DNA from: Pseudomonas fluorescens
Lineage (GTDB): Bacteria; Pseudomonadota; Gammaproteobacteria; Pseudomonadales; Pseudomonadaceae
DNA length: 64,000 nucleotides
Assembly: GCF_003732425.1 (NCBI RefSeq)
Contig: NZ_MOBX01000015.1
Location: 452,303-516,302 of the forward strand
Reading direction: 5' to 3'
Both the position numbers and the translations under genes were made by a program. The notes under the pieces are model-generated. The model had not been told where the DNA came from, made no database searches, and saw only the letters and a program-made list of their open reading frames with translations. Numbering within the stretch: the first letter of the stretch is position 1; each line of letters starts with the position of its first letter. Shown one piece after another: positions 60,145-64,000 of this stretch.

Positions 60145-60232
60145 CTGTAGGAGCTGCCGAAGGCTGCGATCTTTTGACTTTGCTTGTTCAAGATCAAGAT
60201 CAACAGATCGCAGCCTTCGGCAGCTCCTACAG
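60145..60232. repeat. REP pair, GTAGGAGCTGCCGAAGGC family, inside arcDABC
   Basis: CTGTAGGAGCTGCCGAAGGC and GCCTTCGGCAGCTCCTACAG bracket about 48 bp between arcB and arcC. It may set mRNA stability within the operon. Confidence 0.88.
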
Positions 60233-60260
60233 GGTCATCGAATTCTGAAAGGATTGCATT

Positions 60261-61190
60261 ATGCGTATCGTCGTAGCTCTGGGCGGTAACGCCCTGCTCC
60301 GCCGTGGTGAACCGATGACCGCTGACAATCAGCGCGCCAACATCCGCATCGCCACCGAGCAAATCGCCAAGATCCATCCCGGCAACCAACTGGTCATCGC
60401 TCACGGCAATGGCCCGCAAGTCGGGCTGCTGTCCCTGCAAGCGGCGGCCTACACCTCCGTCACCCCTTACCCGCTGGACGTGCTCGGTGCCGAAACCGAA
60501 GGCATGATCGGCTACATCATCGAACAGGAGCTGGGCAACCTGCTCGACTTCGAAGTGCCGTTCGCCACCCTGCTCACCCAGGTGGAAGTCGACGCCAAGG
60601 ATCCGGCCTTCCAGAACCCGAGCAAACCGATCGGCCCGGTTTACGACAAGGCCGAAGCGGAAAAACTTGCCGCCGAAAAAGGCTGGGCCATCGCTCCGGA
60701 TGGCGACAAATTCCGCCGCGTGGTGGCCAGTCCACGACCAAAACGCATCTTCGAAATCCGCCCGATCAAGTGGCTGCTGGACAAGGGCAGCATCGTCATT
60801 TGCGCCGGTGGCGGCGGGATTCCGACCATGTACGACGAGAACCGTAACCTCAAGGGTATCGAGGCGGTGATCGACAAGGACCTGTGCTCCTCGCTGCTCG
60901 CCGAGCAACTGGAAGCCGACCTGCTGGTGATCGCCACGGACGTCAACGCGGCGTTCATCGATTACGGCAAACCGACGCAGAAAGCCATTGCCGAAGCGCA
61001 TCCGGATGAACTGGAGCGACTCGGTTTCGCCGCCGGCTCGATGGGGCCGAAGGTGCAGGCAGCCTGCGAATTTGCGCGCCATACTGGCAAAGTCGCGGTG
61101 ATCGGTTCGTTGGCGGACATCGAAGCGATCGTCCAGGGCACTGCCGGTACTCGCGTGACCACCGCCAAGCCCGGCATCAGCTATCGATAA
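60261..61190 (+). CDS. arcC: Carbamate kinase
   Basis: This 309-residue amino-acid-kinase-fold enzyme makes ATP from carbamoyl phosphate and ADP, the energy-yielding last step of arginine fermentation. Motifs: VALGGNALLRRGEPM (N-terminal P-loop-like), IAHGNGPQVGLLSLQ, VICAGGGGIPTM, AVIDKDLCSSLLAEQLEADLLVIATDV and GSMGPKVQAACEFA. The AAAGGATTGCATT leader gives a ribosome site. It follows arcB after a REP pair. Confidence 0.96.
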   Translation: MRIVVALGGNALLRRGEPMTADNQRANIRIATEQIAKIHPGNQLVIAHGNGPQVGLLSLQAAAYTSVTPYPLDVLGAETEGMIGYIIEQELGNLLDFEVPFATLLTQVEVDAKDPAFQNPSKPIGPVYDKAEAEKLAAEKGWAIAPDGDKFRRVVASPRPKRIFEIRPIKWLLDKGSIVICAGGGGIPTMYDENRNLKGIEAVIDKDLCSSLLAEQLEADLLVIATDVNAAFIDYGKPTQKAIAEAHPDELERLGFAAGSMGPKVQAACEFARHTGKVAVIGSLADIEAIVQGTAGTRVTTAKPGISYR

Positions 61191-61252
61191 TCAGAAACTC
61201 CGGGGGCAGACCGAGGGTCTGCCCTTCTCCCATGCCTTGAAAGGAGAAACCC

Positions 61253-61615
61253 ATGGCCCAGTTTGAACCCGGTCATCTGCACATCGAACGGCACGCGTTG
61301 ACCCCGGACGATGTCAGTTACAACGTGCACCTCGACTATGAAGTATTCACCGATCCGCAAAAAGGCAAAGGCATCCAGTTCACGATGCATGGCAACCTTC
61401 AGGGAAAAGACATGAAAGAGACGTTCTTCCTGCCCAAGGAGGAGGCCTACAACTTTGCCAACAACGTGACGAAAATTGCCGAGAAGTACGGCATTCCCAA
61501 GACTCACAGTCAGATCGGTTCGGTGCACAAGCATTACGACATGATGTTTGAAGACATCCGCAAGCAACTCGATATGAAATCTGGCGACCCGGTCAATCTT
61601 GAGCATTTCGAATAA
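61253..61615 (+). CDS. DUF5064-family protein
   Basis: This 120-residue protein (MAQFEPGHLHIERHALTPDD) is predicted as small mixed alpha/beta and cytosolic. It contains FTMHGNLQGKDMKETFFLPKEEAYNFANNVTKIAEKYGIPKTHS, the pattern of the Pseudomonas-restricted DUF5064 group. An AAAGGAG site precedes the ATG. It lies 62 bp after arcC on the same strand, so it may be the last gene of the arc transcript. The function is unknown. Confidence 0.85.
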   Translation: MAQFEPGHLHIERHALTPDDVSYNVHLDYEVFTDPQKGKGIQFTMHGNLQGKDMKETFFLPKEEAYNFANNVTKIAEKYGIPKTHSQIGSVHKHYDMMFEDIRKQLDMKSGDPVNLEHFE

Positions 61616-61636
61616 CCCGAACCCGGCACATTTCCC

Positions 61637-61727
61637 CTGTGGGAGCGAGCCTGCTCGCGAAAGCCATGTGTCAGTCAACTTCTTCATTTCTGACACACCG
61701 CATTCGCGAGCAGGCTCGCTCCCACAA
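61637..61727. repeat. REP pair, GGGAGCGAGCCTGCTCGC family
   Basis: CTGTGGGAGCGAGCCTGCTC and GAGCAGGCTCGCTCCCACA bracket about 45 bp after the DUF5064 gene. Confidence 0.87.
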
Positions 61728-61825
61728 GGGAACTATGTAGCTCTGAAAATCGCCGTACATTTCACCATTGCCCCGCCCCAAGGCATACTTGCCCCCCTCC
61801 GCACTGCAGAACACTGAACCGCCCC

Positions 61826-63334
61826 ATGCGTATCCACGTCAGTTTCATCGACCGCGTCGGCATCACCCAGGAAGTCCTGGCTATCCTCGGCGGGCGCAAT
61901 CTCAATCTGGATGCGGTGGAGATGATCCCGCCCAACGTCTACATCGACGCGCCGACCTTAAGCCCGCAAGTGCTAGAAGAGCTGAAAGATGCCCTGTTTC
62001 GCGTGCTCGGCGTGGAGGCTGTGACCGTGGTCGACATCCTCCCCGGCCAGCGTCGGCACTTGCAGCTCGATGCCTTGCTGGCGGCGATGACCGATCCCGT
62101 TTTGGCACTCGACAGTGCCGGCAAGGTGCTGCTGGCTAACCCGGCGTTGATCGCGTTGTACGGTCGCGAACCGGCCGGCGAGAGTGTCGCGGAACTGTTC
62201 AATGATCCCGCGCTGCTCGACACCTTGCTCGAAAATGGCTTCCGTCTGCCGCTGCGCGAGATCACCGTCAACGGCCAGACCTTGCTGCTCGATGCCACGC
62301 CGATCACCGACGCTGGCGCCCTGCTGACGCTGTATCAACCGAACCGCATCGGCGAACAACTCTCGGCCCTGCACCACGACCACGCCGAAGGTTTCGACGC
62401 GCTGCTCGGCGAATCCCCGGCGATCCGCACCCTCAAGGCTCGCGCTCAAAGAGTCGCCGCCCTCGACGCCCCTCTGCTGATTCAAGGCGAAACCGGCACC
62501 GGTAAAGAACTGGTGGCCCGCGCCTGCCACGCCATCAGCACTCGCCACAGTGCACCGTTTCTCGCCCTCAACTGCGCGGCGCTGCCGGAAAACCTCGCCG
62601 AAAGCGAACTGTTCGGCTACGCCCCCGGCGCTTTCACGGGAGCAGCACGCGGCGGTAAACCGGGGCTGATGGAACTGGCCAACCAGGGCACGGTGTTTCT
62701 CGATGAGATCGGCGAGATGTCGCCGTACTTGCAGGCCAAGCTGCTGCGTTTCTTGAACGACGGCAGCTTCCGTCGCGTCGGCGGTGATCGTGAAGTGAAG
62801 GTTAATGTGCGCATCCTCAGCGCGACCCACCGCGATCTGGAAAAAATGGTCAGCGAAGGCTTATTCCGCGAAGACCTGTTTTATCGCCTCAATGTGCTCA
62901 ACGTTGAAGTCCCGCCGCTGCGCGAGCGCGGCCAGGACATTCTGCTGCTGGCGCGGTATTTCATGCAGCAGGCTTGTGCGCAGATTCAGCGCCCGGTCTG
63001 CCGCCTCGCCCCGGGGACTTACCCGGCGCTGCTCGGCAATCGCTGGCCGGGCAACGTGCGGCAATTGCAGAACGTGATCTTCCGCGCGGCGGCGATTTGC
63101 GAGAGCAGCCTTGTGGATATCGGCGATCTCGACATTGCTGGCACTTCGGTCGCACGGCAGGCCGACAGCGACGTCGACAGCCTTGAACAAGCGGTCGAGT
63201 CGTTCGAAAAAACGCTGCTGGAAAAACTCTACGTCAGCTATCCCTCGACTCGCCAACTGGCCAGCCGCCTGCAAACCTCACACACGGCCATCGCCCATCG
63301 ATTGCGCAAGTACGGCATTCCCAACAAACCCTGA
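61826..63334 (+). CDS. gcsR: Sigma-54 enhancer-binding regulator GcsR (TyrR-like)
   Basis: This 502-residue activator of glycine cleavage genes has an N-terminal ACT-like domain (MRIHVSFIDRVGITQEVLAILGGRNLNLDAVEM, about 1-75), a PAS domain (about 85-190), an AAA+ domain with Walker A GETGTGKELVA (about 221-231), the sigma-54 contact loop GAFTGA (about 268-273) and FLDEIGEMSPYLQAKLLRFL, and a C-terminal helix-turn-helix (TRQLASRLQTSHTAIAHRLRKYGI). Its place directly upstream of gcvH, with three 18-bp operators and a sigma-54 promoter between, matches P. aeruginosa GcsR, which responds to glycine. Confidence 0.93.
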   Translation: MRIHVSFIDRVGITQEVLAILGGRNLNLDAVEMIPPNVYIDAPTLSPQVLEELKDALFRVLGVEAVTVVDILPGQRRHLQLDALLAAMTDPVLALDSAGKVLLANPALIALYGREPAGESVAELFNDPALLDTLLENGFRLPLREITVNGQTLLLDATPITDAGALLTLYQPNRIGEQLSALHHDHAEGFDALLGESPAIRTLKARAQRVAALDAPLLIQGETGTGKELVARACHAISTRHSAPFLALNCAALPENLAESELFGYAPGAFTGAARGGKPGLMELANQGTVFLDEIGEMSPYLQAKLLRFLNDGSFRRVGGDREVKVNVRILSATHRDLEKMVSEGLFREDLFYRLNVLNVEVPPLRERGQDILLLARYFMQQACAQIQRPVCRLAPGTYPALLGNRWPGNVRQLQNVIFRAAAICESSLVDIGDLDIAGTSVARQADSDVDSLEQAVESFEKTLLEKLYVSYPSTRQLASRLQTSHTAIAHRLRKYGIPNKP

Positions 63335-63367
63335 AAACACTACAAATCCGCTGTGAGAAATACCCCC

Positions 63368-63458
63368 CTGTGGGAGCGAGCCTGCTCGCGAAAGCGGTAT
63401 ATCAGCAGAATCATTGGTGACTGACACACCCTCTTCGCGAGCAGGCTCGCTCCCACAG
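63368..63458. repeat. REP pair, GGGAGCGAGCCTGCTCGC family
   Basis: CTGTGGGAGCGAGCCTGCTC and GAGCAGGCTCGCTCCCACAG bracket about 45 bp between gcsR and its operators. Confidence 0.87.
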
Positions 63459-63503
63459 GAGTTAGAGGGTGGATTCGAAGTCGCGTTAAAAACGACCTCC
63501 AGC

Positions 63504-63521
63504 TGTACTGAAAGCGCTACA
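63504..63521. promoter_or_regulatory. GcsR operator 1 (predicted)
   Basis: TGTACTGAAAGCGCTACA, 18 bp, shares the TGTA-N10-TACA frame with the 63604 site. Confidence 0.7.
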
Positions 63522-63522
63522 G

Positions 63523-63540
63523 CGGAACGATATCGCTACA
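63523..63540. promoter_or_regulatory. GcsR operator 2 (predicted)
   Basis: CGGAACGATATCGCTACA, 18 bp, begins 1 bp after operator 1. The right half matches the other two; the left half is degenerate. Confidence 0.65.
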
Positions 63541-63603
63541 CCCTCTTCTGATCACCGCTGTGCAAGGCTTTGATCCCGTTCAGCTTTTTTCCTCGCCCCG
63601 CGC

Positions 63604-63621
63604 TGTAGCGATTTCGCTACA
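63604..63621. promoter_or_regulatory. GcsR operator 3 (predicted)
   Basis: TGTAGCGATTTCGCTACA is a near-perfect 18-bp palindrome 81 bp upstream of the sigma-54 promoter element, a normal enhancer distance. Confidence 0.8.
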
Positions 63622-63684
63622 TACGTCAATGCACGCTACTTCATGCAAACACATAAGCCATTGATTTATAACAACAAATAAACA

Positions 63685-63701
63685 TTGGCCGCGTTCTTGC
63701 T
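63685..63701 (+). promoter_or_regulatory. Sigma-54 promoter of gcvH
   Basis: TTGGCCGCGTTCTTGCT matches the -24 GG / -12 GC consensus (YTGGCACGN4TTGCW) at almost every key base. Transcription should start near 63712. Confidence 0.85.
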
Positions 63702-63784
63702 AATCATCCCCTCATAAATAGGGCTTCCCCGCCCAAGCATTCCACCGCGTCCACCAGACGAGTCTGGCCCCCTGAGGAGTTTCC

Positions 63785-64000
63785 ATGAGCGAGTTGCGTT
63801 TTACTGAAGATCACGAATGGCTGCGCACCGAAGCTGACGGCAGCGTTACTGTCGGCATCACCGCTTTCGCGCAGAACGCCTTGGGCGACGTGGTGTTCGT
63901 GCAACTGCCTGAGCTGCAGGCTTACGAAAAAGGCGCCGAAGCCGCCACCGTGGAATCGGTGAAAGCCGCCAGCGGCGTGTACATGCCCCTCGACGGCGAC
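63785..64000 (+). CDS. gcvH: Glycine cleavage system H protein (partial, C-terminus off the right edge)
   Basis: The first 72 residues are visible: MSELRFTEDHEWLRTEADGS..., then VGITAFAQNALGDVVFVQLPELQAYEKGAEAATVESVKAASGVYMPLDGD. The lipoyl-attachment Lys is in ESVKAAS (Lys 62). The H protein shuttles the aminomethyl group between glycine dehydrogenase and aminomethyltransferase. GAGGAG stands before the ATG. It is expected to begin the GcsR-controlled gcv operon (gcvP, glyA and others beyond the window). Confidence 0.94.
   Translation, partial: MSELRFTEDHEWLRTEADGSVTVGITAFAQNALGDVVFVQLPELQAYEKGAEAATVESVKAASGVYMPLDGD

Overview
The window is chromosomal DNA from a Pseudomonas, most likely of the P. 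fluorescens group. The evidence is the gene order (gap / edd-glk-gltR-gltS / gtsABCD-oprB / hexR / zwf-pgl-eda, tandem fadD genes with phaJ1, arcDABC, gcsR-gcvH), high-GC codon use, and many short Pseudomonas-type REP palindromes between genes. I see no rRNA, tRNA, CRISPR array, prophage, integron or insertion sequence. Almost everything is core metabolism, and I found no convincing wholly new multi-gene system. The less explained items are small hypothetical genes, one apparent pseudo-enzyme, a duplicated arcD, a CoA-transferase with swapped domain order, and clusters of regulatory sites.

Layout. 1-3.2 kb: a partial GNAT gene, a 34-residue membrane peptide, a GyrI-like protein, a LysE exporter and the alanine aminotransferase alaC. 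3.3-6.6 kb: the gluconate module gntP-gntK with divergent gntR and three GntR-type operators. 6.7-9.8 kb: a LysR regulator divergent from a PACE efflux protein, then an MFS transporter. 9.9-13.7 kb: three hypothetical genes (two are paralogues), a BdlA-like PAS-PAS-MCP protein and a small Lys-rich protein. 13.7-16.7 kb: GNAT, peptide deformylase, BrkB/YihY, CsbD and a hypothetical. 16.8-22.3 kb: fadD1 and fadD2 against a lipase-like hydrolase and phaJ1 (fatty-acid activation and the link from beta-oxidation to polyhydroxyalkanoate). 22.4-25.2 kb: a DUF2383 protein, a DUF3820 protein, a class V aminotransferase, and an intradiol-dioxygenase-like protein that seems to have lost its iron ligands.

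25.4-44.6 kb is a glucose island: zwf-pgl-eda, hexR, hexose-6-P mutarotase, porin oprB, the glucose ABC importer gtsABCD, an AGE-family epimerase, the gltR/gltS two-component system, glk, edd and gap. Glucose enters through OprB and GtsABCD, is phosphorylated by Glk, oxidised by Zwf and Pgl, and split by Edd and Eda to pyruvate and glyceraldehyde-3-P, which Gap takes further. HexR boxes lie at the zwf/hexR and edd/gap promoters. A-rich Crc/Hfq-type motifs precede gntP, zwf, oprB, gtsA, the epimerase gene, gltR, edd and gap.

44.6-50.3 kb is a heme-uptake cell-surface-signalling module: ECF sigma factor, FecR-like anti-sigma factor, TonB receptor with signalling domain, heme oxygenase and a DUF454 protein, with Fur boxes ahead of the sigma gene and the receptor gene. 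50.6-54.4 kb: a dCache chemoreceptor and a CoA-transferase. 54.4-61.6 kb: two head-to-head arcD genes with arcABC (anaerobic arginine fermentation), each arcD with an ANR-like box, then a DUF5064 protein. 61.8-64 kb: the enhancer-binding regulator gcsR, three 18-bp operators, a sigma-54 promoter and the start of gcvH.
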